Below, in pieces: positions 6,756 to 14,100 of a stretch of DNA of 15,834 bases (its first letter is position 1; each line of letters begins with the position of its first letter). The notes below the pieces were generated by a model. That model was given only the letters and a program-made list of their open reading frames with translations, made no database searches and had not been told where the DNA came from. The DNA lies in assembly GCA_041654915.1 (NCBI GenBank), contig JBAZCO010000032.1:1-15834 (forward strand), in the 5' to 3' direction. Both the position numbers and the translations under genes were made by a program. The stretch is from JBAZCO01 sp041654915 (GTDB lineage: Bacteria > Bacillota > Clostridia > Christensenellales > DTU072).

Positions 6756-6824
6756 ACAACATAAGACCATACCAAAGTATCGCTTTTTAGAACACGCACC
6801 TCCCTCCGAGGTAGTCCTGTAACC

Positions 6825-6980
6825 GCATAAGGTAGGTCTCCTGACTTAATGGACAGACAAACAATCTTGCCTGCGAAAACCTTCCCATATTTCTAAAGTG
6901 GTTTCCGCCTTGTGTCCTTACAGTAGCGGGGGCTGTGGCTTACTCTGCCTTCCCTGTTATGCTAAAAAAGCACCTTATGC
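6825..6980 (-). promoter_or_regulatory. Cobalamin (B12) riboswitch aptamer
   Basis: Read on the minus strand the region shows the family hallmarks in order: AAGGTGC, then GGGAA, the core CAGCCCCCGCTACTGTAAGG, a later GGGAAGG, and the B12 box CAGGAGACCTACC. The closing P1 stem is perfect: GCATAAGG (6980-6973) with CCTTATGC (6832-6825). Downstream, 6785-6824 can form a further ACCTC/GAGGT hairpin, the position of P13. It senses adenosyl- or other cobalamins and here controls the lipoprotein and ECF S genes, probably shutting them off when B12 is plentiful. Confidence 0.95.
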
Positions 6981-6995
6981 ACTATATTTTACCTA

Positions 6996-7024
6996 ATTAT
7001 ACTGCCACACCCAACAATTGTCAA
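6996..7024 (-). promoter_or_regulatory. Promoter of the B12 uptake unit
   Basis: On the minus strand perfect TTGACA (7019-7024), a 17-bp spacer and perfect TATAAT (6996-7001); transcription would begin just before the riboswitch. Its -35 is 7 bp from the -35 of the divergent aroC promoter. Confidence 0.9.
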
Positions 7025-7031
7025 CCATATA

Positions 7032-7060
7032 TTGACTTCCCCTATTTAAAAGGCTATAAT
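7032..7060 (+). promoter_or_regulatory. Promoter of aroC
   Basis: TTGACT (7032-7037), a 17-bp spacer and perfect TATAAT (7055-7060), 38 bp before the start codon. Confidence 0.85.
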
Positions 7061-7098
7061 TTAAAAGTAAAATAAACTAATATAAAGGAGGCTTCCCT

Positions 7099-8184
7099 AT
7101 GAGTTCTATTTGGGGCAAGACCTTAAAAATCTCTCTATTTGGCGAGGCTCACGGGCCGATAGTAGGCGGGACATTGCATAATTTCCCCGCTGGCATTCCA
7201 CTCAATATGGATAGAATTAAATTAGCGCTCAAACTTCGCCAAGGCAATGCCAACTTCACCCACGCCCGCAAAGAAGAAGACCGCCCCAAAATTTTGAGCG
7301 GCATCAGCCGTGGAATAACCAACGGAGCGCCAATCACGGTAATTTTCACCAATAAAGATGACGGAGTTATCGACTTTAATGCGGAAATCCCCCGCCCCTC
7401 TTGTGCCGATTATGTTGCTGAAATGCGTTATGGCAAGAATGTAGACACCAACGGCGGAGGACATATGGGCGGACGGCTAACCTTGCCCCTAGTATTTTTT
7501 GGCACAATGGCGCTAGACTTTTTAAGTCGTAAGGGGATAGAGGCTGCATCACACATAAAAGCGATAGGCGACACCTTGGACGAGCCGTTTCCCACCGAGA
7601 TAGATAAGGCGCTTATCGACCGCCTCAATTCTAGCACCTTGGCTACAATTTCTCCCGAAGTGAGAAAGAAAATGGTTTCCCTCATCTCAAGCATAAAAGC
7701 AGTGGGCGACTCAATAGGCGGCATAATCGAAAGCGCCGTTATCGGACTGCCCCCCGGCATAGGCAGCCCCGTATTTGAAAACTTGGAAAGCCGCATCTCT
7801 AGCATCCTATTTGCAATCCCCGCAGTAAAAGGGGTTAGCTTTGGTCACGGCTTTGATTTTGCTCACTCTCGTGGCAGCAGCGTTAACGATACCTTTATCC
7901 AAAAAGACGGCAAAGTGGTTACCCAAACCAACTTTAACGGTGGTCTAAACAGAGGAATTACAAACGGAATGCCCGTGTTAATAAATACGGTATTAAAGCC
8001 TACTCCATCTATCTCCCAACCCCAACGCACTTGGGACTTTGAGGCAAATAAGATTGTAGACCTCACGGTAAAAGGAAACCATATGCCCTGTCTTGCGCCA
8101 CGGGCAAACATTGTTGTAACATCAGCTGTGGCAATTGCTGTTATGGATGCCTATATCGAAGCCTTTGGCTATAAAAATAGCTAG
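7099..8184 (+). CDS. aroC: Chorismate synthase with Cys in place of an active-site His
   Basis: A 361-residue cytoplasmic enzyme of the shikimate pathway that converts 5-enolpyruvylshikimate-3-phosphate to chorismate using reduced FMN. Family motifs are clear: GEAHGPIVGG with the first active-site His (H18), LRQGNANFTHARKEEDRP, GGGHMGGRLTLPL (usually GGGHFSGRLTAPL), SRGSSVNDTF, and NGGLNRGITNGMPV. Two key spots are unusual. The motif RPSHADY reads RPSCADY, placing Cys102 where the second invariant His (His106 in Neurospora numbering) belongs. The motif HDPC(V)VPRA reads HMPCLAPRA (M329). The frame is intact and full length, so it is not an obvious pseudogene. AAAGGAGG lies 8 nt before the ATG. 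It is first in a plus-strand operon, 2 nt before an SDR gene, and has its own promoter. Confidence 0.93.
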   Translation: MSSIWGKTLKISLFGEAHGPIVGGTLHNFPAGIPLNMDRIKLALKLRQGNANFTHARKEEDRPKILSGISRGITNGAPITVIFTNKDDGVIDFNAEIPRPSCADYVAEMRYGKNVDTNGGGHMGGRLTLPLVFFGTMALDFLSRKGIEAASHIKAIGDTLDEPFPTEIDKALIDRLNSSTLATISPEVRKKMVSLISSIKAVGDSIGGIIESAVIGLPPGIGSPVFENLESRISSILFAIPAVKGVSFGHGFDFAHSRGSSVNDTFIQKDGKVVTQTNFNGGLNRGITNGMPVLINTVLKPTPSISQPQRTWDFEANKIVDLTVKGNHMPCLAPRANIVVTSAVAIAVMDAYIEAFGYKNS

Positions 8185-8186
8185 CA

Positions 8187-8915
8187 GTGAAAACAGTATT
8201 AGTGACAGGCTCTGCCCGTGGAATTGGCGCTGCAATCGCCCAAAAATTTGCACAAGCGGGCTACAATTTGGTTATCAATTATAATAATAGCAAGATGCAA
8301 GCAGAGTGTCTTGCAAAAAAACTTGCCGCCTTTTGCCGAGTGATTACCGTAAAAGCCGATATCACAAATAGCAATGAGCTCACCGCAATGCGTGTTGCGG
8401 CACAAAAGGCTTTTGGCGGGGTCGATATACTAATAAACAATGCGGGAGTATCGGATATCTGCATTTTTACCGAGCAATGTCCGTCTGCAATACAAAAAGT
8501 TTTGGATGTCAACCTCAAGGGGGCGCTACTTGTTTCAAGAGAGTTTATACCACATATGGTTTCCTCAAAAAAGGGGAGAATAATCAGTATCGGGAGTATG
8601 TGGGGGCTTAGCGGAGCGTCTTGCGAAGTCACCTATTCGGCGGCAAAGGCAGGACTTGCGGGTATGACTAAGTCGCTTGCAAAAGAGCTTGCACCGTCAG
8701 GTATAACAGTAAATTGTGTTGCACCGGGGTTTATTAATACCACAATGAACTCTTGCCTTCCTAAAGAAACCGTGGATGAAATAATTAACTCCACACCGCT
8801 TGGGCGTGCTGGCACACCGCAAGATGTAGCAAATCTTGTATGCTTTCTTGCAAGCGAGGATGCATCCTTTATTACAGGACAAACAATTGCGGTAGACGGC
8901 GGATATATCTCATAA
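8187..8915 (+). CDS. SDR family oxidoreductase, FabG-like
   Basis: A 242-residue short-chain dehydrogenase/reductase with the full classical set: cofactor glycine motif TGSARGIG (residues 7-14), NNAG (84-87), N109, catalytic S137 (SIGSMWG), and Y150/K154 (YSAAK), ending in ITGQTIAVDGGYIS as in 3-oxoacyl-ACP reductases. Length fits FabG. The best guess is reduction of 3-oxoacyl-ACP with NADPH, but SDR substrates cannot be read from sequence and no other fatty acid synthesis gene is near. The start is GTG, 2 nt after the aroC stop and without a good Shine-Dalgarno, so translation is probably coupled to aroC. Pairing with aroC in an operon is odd for a fatty acid gene and may point to another substrate. 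Confidence 0.85.
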   Translation: MKTVLVTGSARGIGAAIAQKFAQAGYNLVINYNNSKMQAECLAKKLAAFCRVITVKADITNSNELTAMRVAAQKAFGGVDILINNAGVSDICIFTEQCPSAIQKVLDVNLKGALLVSREFIPHMVSSKKGRIISIGSMWGLSGASCEVTYSAAKAGLAGMTKSLAKELAPSGITVNCVAPGFINTTMNSCLPKETVDEIINSTPLGRAGTPQDVANLVCFLASEDASFITGQTIAVDGGYIS

Positions 8916-8958
8916 TTTATTGGCATACAAAATAAACTAATATAAACGGAGCTTTACC

Positions 8959-9345
8959 TTGAACAAAAAACTTTTTTCCGCTTTAATATTGATAATCTTA
9001 TTAGCGTTCACGCTAGCGGCATGTACCCCAAAAGATGCAAAAAGTGCCGAAAGCAAGATGAAAAGCGCAGGATATGCGGTAATCGTACAAGATGCAACAG
9101 AGTATTCCGACGACCCCGAGGCGGACGGAGTAGACAAAGGCATTATGGCAATTAACCCCGTAGACAGCGAATATCTTATTGCAATTTGGTTTACCTCTCG
9201 CACAGCGGCAAAGAAAAGCTTTGAGTACTACCGAGATAGCATTGAAGTAGAGTTTGAAAAAAAGGGATTGACAATCAATGCTGTCCTGTCGGGGAAATGT
9301 ATCTACATAGGCACAAAACAAGCAATACGGGATTTCAAAAAATAA
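8959..9345 (+). CDS. Small putative lipoprotein of unknown function
   Basis: A 128-residue protein with an N-terminal lipoprotein signal: Lys-rich start, hydrophobic core, and lipobox LAAC with Cys22. The mature part (about 106 residues) is a charged alpha/beta domain (SKMKSAGYAVIVQDATEYSD, later EYLIAIWFTSRTAAKKSFEY and GKCIYIGTKQAIRDF). I do not recognise the family. The start codon is TTG, supported by CGGAG 8 nt upstream and by the signal peptide. It lies 43 bp after the SDR gene; only a weak promoter-like TTGGCA (8920) is seen, so it may be co-transcribed with aroC. The 18 bases before its ribosome binding site are identical to those before aroC. No terminator hairpin is visible after it. 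Confidence 0.75.
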   Translation: MNKKLFSALILIILLAFTLAACTPKDAKSAESKMKSAGYAVIVQDATEYSDDPEADGVDKGIMAINPVDSEYLIAIWFTSRTAAKKSFEYYRDSIEVEFEKKGLTINAVLSGKCIYIGTKQAIRDFKK

Positions 9346-9420
9346 TTTACTTATCTATCACGCTATTGAAAAACACAAAATCTAAATCCACCAACTAACT
9401 TCGCTTTTTATGCAAAAGCA

Positions 9421-9450
9421 TTGACTTTTTTTGATTGATTCAATTATAAT
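9421..9450 (+). promoter_or_regulatory. Promoter of an orphan noncoding transcript
   Basis: TTGACT (9421-9426), an 18-bp spacer and perfect TATAAT (9445-9450). No coding frame begins downstream; the transcript would run straight into the hairpin region and terminator at 9457-9562. Confidence 0.75.
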
Positions 9451-9456
9451 GCTAGT

Positions 9457-9562
9457 AAGCCTCGGTTGTGCTGGAAAATTGCCAGCTTGTAAAACCAACC
9501 TGTCCGTCGTTCGTTGGTTTCCAATGGCTCTCTAAGCTCTCTAAAAACTAGGGAGCTTTTTT
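9457..9562 (+). ncRNA. Putative small RNA or orphan attenuator, about 105 nt
   Basis: The unit is bounded by the promoter at 9421-9450 and a strong intrinsic terminator: AGCTCTCT (9535-9542) with AGGGAGCT (9550-9557) followed by six T (9557-9562). Inside are GCTGG/CCAGC (9470-9486) and a perfect 8-bp stem AAACCAAC (9492-9499) with GTTGGTTT (9513-9520). The segment GGTTG (9464-9468) can instead pair with CAACC (9496-9500), which would break the 8-bp stem, so two folds compete. GCTCTCTAA is present twice (9527-9535, 9536-9544), giving two alternative partners for the terminator arm. I do not recognise it as a known riboswitch, SRP RNA, 6S RNA or tmRNA. No gene follows for it to regulate, so an independent small RNA is the simplest reading. 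Confidence 0.6.
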
Positions 9563-9620
9563 AATACTTATATTTGAGAACCCTTGTGAAATAGCAATTT
9601 GTTTCCAAATATTTTGGGTA

Positions 9621-9649
9621 TAGACAGAGGTATAAAGTTTTGCTATAAT
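9621..9649 (+). promoter_or_regulatory. Second orphan promoter (TAGACA / TGnTATAAT)
   Basis: TAGACA (9621-9626), a 17-bp spacer and TATAAT (9644-9649) with extended -10 TG at 9641-9642. Downstream (9656-9840) no credible gene is seen. The region can form small hairpins (ACCGCC/GGGTGG near 9690, GCTTG/CAAGC near 9720, TGTTGC/GCAACA near 9790-9817) but has no clear terminator before repeat R2. Confidence 0.6.
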
Positions 9650-9850
9650 TTTAATATAGGGTAATATAGGGGAGTGTTGCCGACCGCCTTTTTGGGTGGG
9701 GGAAATATGGAGAATAGCTTGTATTCAAGCGGTGTTTGTTATATTGGGCAGATAGTGATAAATAGTTGTGGTTATTCCTTACCTGACACTGTTGCAAGTT
9801 ATATAAATACAGCAACAATAAATATTTTAAAAAAACTTTTTATTATATAT

Positions 9851-10010
9851 TGGATATTACTTTTTTGCAGTTCGGGCAAAAAAGTAAAACAAATAAGCCG
9901 CCAAACGCCCTTTCCGAGGCGGCGTTTGACCCGCAACTCCGCCCCTCCCCACAATCGTTATGTGTACCATCATCTACCTCTAACCCCTCCCGTCTGGAGG
10001 GGTAAAAAGT
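9851..10010 (-). repeat. Dispersed structured repeat, copy R2 (inverted relative to R1)
   Basis: The reverse complement closely matches 2307-2465. All three inverted repeats are kept; the 8-bp hairpin differs only in its loop (AGACG versus TGACG). In the small inner hairpin R1 has a T-A pair (2394-2400) where R2, read in the same sense, has a C-G pair (9921/9915), a change that preserves pairing. Just beyond it, at about 10053-10071, is another perfect hairpin, GTTTTGTG/CACAAAAC. Confidence 0.8.
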
Positions 10011-10109
10011 GGTTAGGTTATATTGCAGCAATCGCTAGAAGTCTTTCTTACTTTCGTTTTGTGGTACACAAAACTAAATATGGGAGCGGATAGCGAAATA
10101 CCGTTTAAG

Positions 10110-10164
10110 TCCGACAAAATTGGCGCAATCAAAAATATAAGCCGCCAATTTTCGTTTGGTCGGA
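10110..10164. other. Long hairpin next to R2
   Basis: Outer arms TCCGAC (10110-10115) and GTCGGA (10159-10164) enclose a perfect 10-bp stem, AAAATTGGCG (10116-10125) with CGCCAATTTT (10143-10152). Part of it resembles bases 2246-2268 beside R1 in inverted orientation, so it may be an outer section of the same repeat. Confidence 0.55.
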
Positions 10165-10169
10165 AATAA

Positions 10170-10306
10170 AAGGGGGAAACTACCTCTTTGTTTCCCCCTT
10201 AAACCCCCTTCTTTCTCATAACTTTCCACCTTTGATAAGGCTTGTGATAACCATTTGTTTGTAGTGAACAAAGCTACCGTTCTATTTTCCCCCATTTTGG
10301 ATTTTA
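10170..10306. repeat. Direct repeat A, copy 1
   Basis: About 137 bp repeated at 10666-10803, offset about 496 bp. It opens with a perfect 11-bp hairpin, AAGGGGGAAAC with GTTTCCCCCTT, continues with the highly conserved AAACCCCCTTCTTTCTCATA, and closes with TTTTCCCCC, which is inverse to the opening GGGGGAAA. That gives the unit inverted ends, like a miniature repeat element. It encodes nothing visible. Confidence 0.8.
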
Positions 10307-10428
10307 AATTTATTGTATGCGTCAATTTTTATACTGCTGTTATTCTTTTACAAAACCCCAAATAATAACCCTGTCTAAGTTGTAAAAAGTGCGGCTGCAG
10401 CAGGTTTTCGGGTGGATTTTGAGGTGAT

Positions 10429-10508
10429 TTTAAACGGAAATGCTCCCGAAATCGTACAAGCGGTACTTGCAGGGAGCATTGGGCTTGCAAGCCCCGTAGC
10501 CGTTTAAA
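10429..10508. ncRNA. Candidate three-way-junction structured element (80 nt)
   Basis: Three perfect nested stems: closing stem TTTAAACGG (10429-10437) with CCGTTTAAA (10500-10508); hairpin AATGCTCCC (10439-10447) with GGGAGCATT (10472-10480), whose loop can pair further (CAAG/CTTG or GTAC/GTAC); and hairpin GGGCT-TGCA-AGCCC (10481-10494). Together they would form a compact junction. It lies in the 360 bp between repeats A1 and A2. No promoter or T-run is evident, and strand cannot be told because the pairing is symmetric. I do not recognise the family. Bases 10307-10428 upstream hold nothing else I can name. Confidence 0.5.
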
Positions 10509-10546
10509 GACACCCAAAAGACGCAAAAAGATGCGAATAGTTAAAA

Positions 10547-10655
10547 CATAGGGCGCAAAAATTAATGGCAGATAATTTGAAAAGTTAACGCTTGCGGTAA
10601 CGGTAGTTTTTTTAAGCGACTACCACACTATATTAAAATTGCACCCTTTGTTTTA
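10547..10655. repeat. Composite hairpin repeat B, copy 1
   Basis: Same order of parts as 10988-11100: an AGGGCG segment, a middle section, the hairpin GGTAGT (10602-10607) with ACTACC (10619-10624), then GCACCCTTTG as the inverse closing arm. Eighteen bases, TTTTTTTAAGCGACTACC (10607-10624), are identical in both copies. The middle hairpin of copy 2 is degenerate here. Confidence 0.65.
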
Positions 10656-10665
10656 ACAACTCTTT

Positions 10666-10803
10666 AAGGGGGAAACATACTCTTTGTTTCCCCCTTAAAC
10701 CCCCTTCTTTCTCATAACTTTCCACCTATGATAAGGCTTGTCGCTAACCATTTGTTTGTAGTGAAAAAGACTGCCGTTCTATTTTCCCCCATTTGGATAT
10801 TTT
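10666..10803. repeat. Direct repeat A, copy 2
   Basis: Second copy of the 10170-10306 unit with the same 11-bp opening hairpin and the same TTTTCCCCC end (10783-10790); it differs by scattered substitutions and small indels. A further isolated AAGGGGGAAACTAAC at about 10842-10856 suggests remains of a third copy. Confidence 0.8.
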
Positions 10804-10811
10804 ATTTTATA

Positions 10812-10962
10812 TTTTTGGAGCGATAAGCGACTCCAAAAGATAAGGGGGAAACTAACGGTTGAAGTTTGCAAAATAGCGATAGAATTATGTTATAACTTAA
10901 TAATATGAGGAATATATGAGAAAGGAGGGTTATTAGGGAACTAAAGAGTATAGTTCCCTAAT
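10812..10962. other. Noncoding stretch with two hairpins
   Basis: TTTTGGAG/CTCCAAAA (10813-10838) and a perfect 12-bp stem ATTAGGGAACTA (10932-10943) with TAGTTCCCTAAT (10951-10962). Between them is a weak promoter-like TTGCAA (10866-10871) and TATAAC (10891-10896), with a 19-bp spacer, and an AAAGGAGGG (10921-10929) that is not followed by a usable start codon. No gene is supported. Confidence 0.4.
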
Positions 10963-10987
10963 TATATTAAAAGAAATCCATATAAAA

Positions 10988-11100
10988 ATACAGGGCGAAA
11001 AAACAAAAGCGCAAGTCTTTTTTGAACTTGCGCTTTTGGTAGTGGTTGTTTTTTTAAGCGACTACCGTATTTAACTAAAAAGTTGTGCCCTGTGTTTTTA
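10988..11100. repeat. Composite hairpin repeat B, copy 2, at the pyruvate oxidoreductase 3' end
   Basis: Outer arms ACAGGGC (10990-10996) and GCCCTGT (11087-11093) enclose a 13-bp hairpin (11004-11038) and the hairpin GGTAGT (11038-11043) with ACTACC (11061-11066). The element ends against the stop codon of the pyruvate oxidoreductase gene, so this repeat supplies that gene's transcript end. Confidence 0.65.
10998..11038 (-). terminator. Rho-independent terminator of the pyruvate oxidoreductase gene
   Basis: On the minus strand a perfect 13-bp stem (CAAAAGCGCAAGT, 11038-11026, and its complement, 11016-11004) is followed by six T (11003-10998). It begins about 60 nt after the stop codon and is embedded in repeat B2. 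Confidence 0.88.
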
Positions 11101-14100
11101 CTTTTCTGAAAGACCTTTGTAGGTTTCGTAGCGGGCTAATGCGTCGTTCTCGTTTTGGAGGAACAACTTCTCGGCAGTTGCTGGGTCTTGTTTTTTAAGG
11201 CTTGCGTATCTTACTTCACTAGCTAGGAAGTCTTGGTACCCGCCTGCTGGCTCTTTACTGTCGAGTATAAAGGGGTTCTTGCCTTCGTCTGCAAGTTCGG
11301 GGTTGTAGCGGTAAAGCTGCCAATAGCCACAATTTACAGCATCTTTCATAACCGTCATTGACTTAGTCATATTTACACCGTGGTTGATGCAGGTGGAGTA
11401 GGCAATTATTATGGACGGACCTTTGTATGCCTCGGCTTCTTTCATTGCTTTTATAAGTTGATTCATATTAGCGCCCATTGCCACTTGTGCTACATAGACA
11501 TAGCCATAGCTCATTGCCATAAGCCCTAAGTCTTTTTTCTTGACTCGCTTGCCGCTTGCCGCAAACTTTGCGATTGCCGCCGTGGGGGTTGCCTTGCTTG
11601 CCTGACCGCCTGTATTGGAATATACTTCGGTATCTAGGACAAGTATGTTTACATCCTCACCCATTGCAAGCACATGGTCTAGACCGCCAAAGCCGATATC
11701 ATATGCCCAACCGTCGCCGCCTATTATCCATACGGATTTTTTAACAAGACAGTCATAGTTTTGCTTGATGTTGTAGATATAATCGGCAACTTGTGCGCTA
11801 GCTTGTTCGGTTAAAAGTGCTGACTTGACCTTTTCTGATGCGCTCTTGCTTGCCTCGGAGTCGTCCATATTGGCTATCCACTCGTCAAATGCAGCGGCGG
11901 TTTCTTGAGATACGCCCGAATTGGCTTTTAGCATATCGTCTTTAACTTTCTCTCGCCTTTGGTTAATAGCAAGGTTGATACCATACCCAAACTCCGCATT
12001 GTCTTCGAACAAGGAGTTTGCCCAAGCAGGTCCGTGTCCTGCGTCATTGGTTGTGTAGGGGCAAGTGGGGGCAGAGCCACCGTATATGCTTGAACAACCT
12101 GTTGCGTTGGCGATTATCATTCTGTCGCCAAAGAGTTGGGTGACAAGCTTGATATAGGGAGTTTCTCCGCAACCTGCGCATGCTCCGCTAAATTCAAACA
12201 GCGGTTTTCTAAATTGGCTGCCCTTTACCGTGTCGGCTTTATAAATGGGGTCAGTTTCGGGAAGGGATGCGGCAAACTCGGCATTCTCCTTTTCTTCTGC
12301 TACCACTTTTGCAATAGGATGCATCTCAAGCGACTTAACCTTGGATGGGCAGACATTGGCGCAACTTCCGCAACCCGTGCAGTCGTAGGGGCTAACTTGG
12401 ATTCTAAATTTATATCCTTTAAATCCTAGCGCATCTTTGGTATCAAATGTATCGGGAGCGCCTGCAAGCTGGTCTTCAGTGGCAAGCACAGGACGAATAA
12501 CTGCGTGGGGGCATACATAGGCGCATTGGTTGCACTGTATGCAATTTTCTTTTATCCAATGGGGAACATTAACTGCTATGCCACGCTTTTCGTACTTGGT
12601 TGTGCCTACGGGTACAGAGCCGTCTGGGTTAAATGCAGATACCGGCAAAGAGTCACCCTCTAGCTTGAGTATCGGACTGACAACCTCACGGAAATACCTG
12701 TTTTCTGGCTCGGATAGCATTGCGCCGCCCTCTGTGGTCGTTGCCCAATCTGCGGAATAACGCACTTCCTTTAGGTTTGCTATTGCGTTATCGATAGCCG
12801 CATAGTTCATATTGACAACCTTATCACCCTTTCTGCCATAAGTTGCCTTTACTGCCTCTTTCATATACCTTTCGGCATCCTCATAGGGCATAAGTCCGGC
12901 AAGCTTGAAGAATGCTGCCTGCATAATTGCGTTTATGCGCCCGCCAAGACCAATTTCTGCGGCTATTGCGTTTGCGTTTATGGTATAAAATTTAATATTC
13001 TTTTTCGCAATAATATTTTTTACTACCGCAGGCAATTCCTTGTCCATTTCCTGGGGAGACCACACGCTATTTAGTAGGAATGTGCCGCCCTCTCTTAGTG
13101 CCGACACCATATCATATCGGAAAACATAGCTTGGGGTATGGCAAGCAACAAAGTCTGCCTCATCTATGAGGTAAGAGCTTTGTATGGGCTTATCGCCAAA
13201 GCGCAAGTGGGATACGGTTATCCCGCCCGACTTTTTGCTGTCGTAGAAAAAGTAACCTTGTACAAACTTGTCCGTGTGGTCGCCAATAATTTTTATGCTG
13301 TTTTTGTTTGCGCCAACTGTACCGTCTGAACCCAAGCCGAAAAACTTGCATCTTACCGTACCTGCGGGAGCGGCGTTGATAAATTCATCCAAAGGCAGTG
13401 AGGTATGCGTGACATCATCGTTGATGCCTACTGTGAAGTTGTTTTTGTTAGCGCCGCCCATATTTTTGTAAACAGCGTTAATCATAGTGGGGTTAAACTC
13501 TTTAAGTCCCAAGCCGTATCTGCCGCCCAATATGATGCAATCTCTGCCCTTTAATGCGGCAATAACATCAAGATAGAGCGGTTCGCCGTGAGAGCCGGGC
13601 TCTTTTGTTCTGTCTAGAACGGTGATATATTTTGCTGTGGCGGGAATCGCCGCTACCAATGCCTCGGGAGAAAACGGACGGTACAATCTTACTTTGATAA
13701 GACCTGTTTTTTCACCTTTTGCGTTTAGGTAGTTTACTGTTTCCTCAACAGCCTCTGCGCCCGAACCCATAATTACAACAACTTTCTCGGCATCGGGAGC
13801 GCCAACATAGTCGAATAGCTTGTATTTTCTGCCCGTTAATGCGGCAACATCTTCCATACATTTGGTGACGATAGCGGGAGTGGCATCGTAATACTTGTTT
13901 GCCGCCTCTCTGTTTTGGAAGTAGACATCGCCGTTTTGCGCAGTGCCTTTTTGTATGGGATGTTCGGGATTGAGCGCACGGCGTCTGAAGTCCTCAACAT
14001 CCTTCATATCCACAAGAGTTTTCATTTCCTCGTATGTGGGGGCGTCCACCTTGCTGATTTCGTGACTTGTACGGAAACCGTCAAAGAAGTGCAAGAAAGG

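Noticed and set aside
6544..6762. 72-codon very basic minus-strand frame in the B12 leader
   Set aside because: It overlaps the riboswitch terminator and the 41-bp repeats; the Lys/Arg richness follows from the purine-rich strand.
9674..10093. 139-codon plus-strand frame in the noncoding block
   Set aside because: It begins at a TTG with no suitable Shine-Dalgarno, and its second half is simply a translation of repeat R2 and adjacent hairpins; composition is not protein-like.
10074..10526. Minus-strand frames of 83 and 65 codons
   Set aside because: They translate repeat A1 and the three-way-junction element; no ribosome binding site and no protein-like pattern.
9346..11097. CRISPR array or retron
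   Set aside because: Repeats are 110-160 bp, few, and unevenly spaced, and there is no Cas or reverse transcriptase gene.
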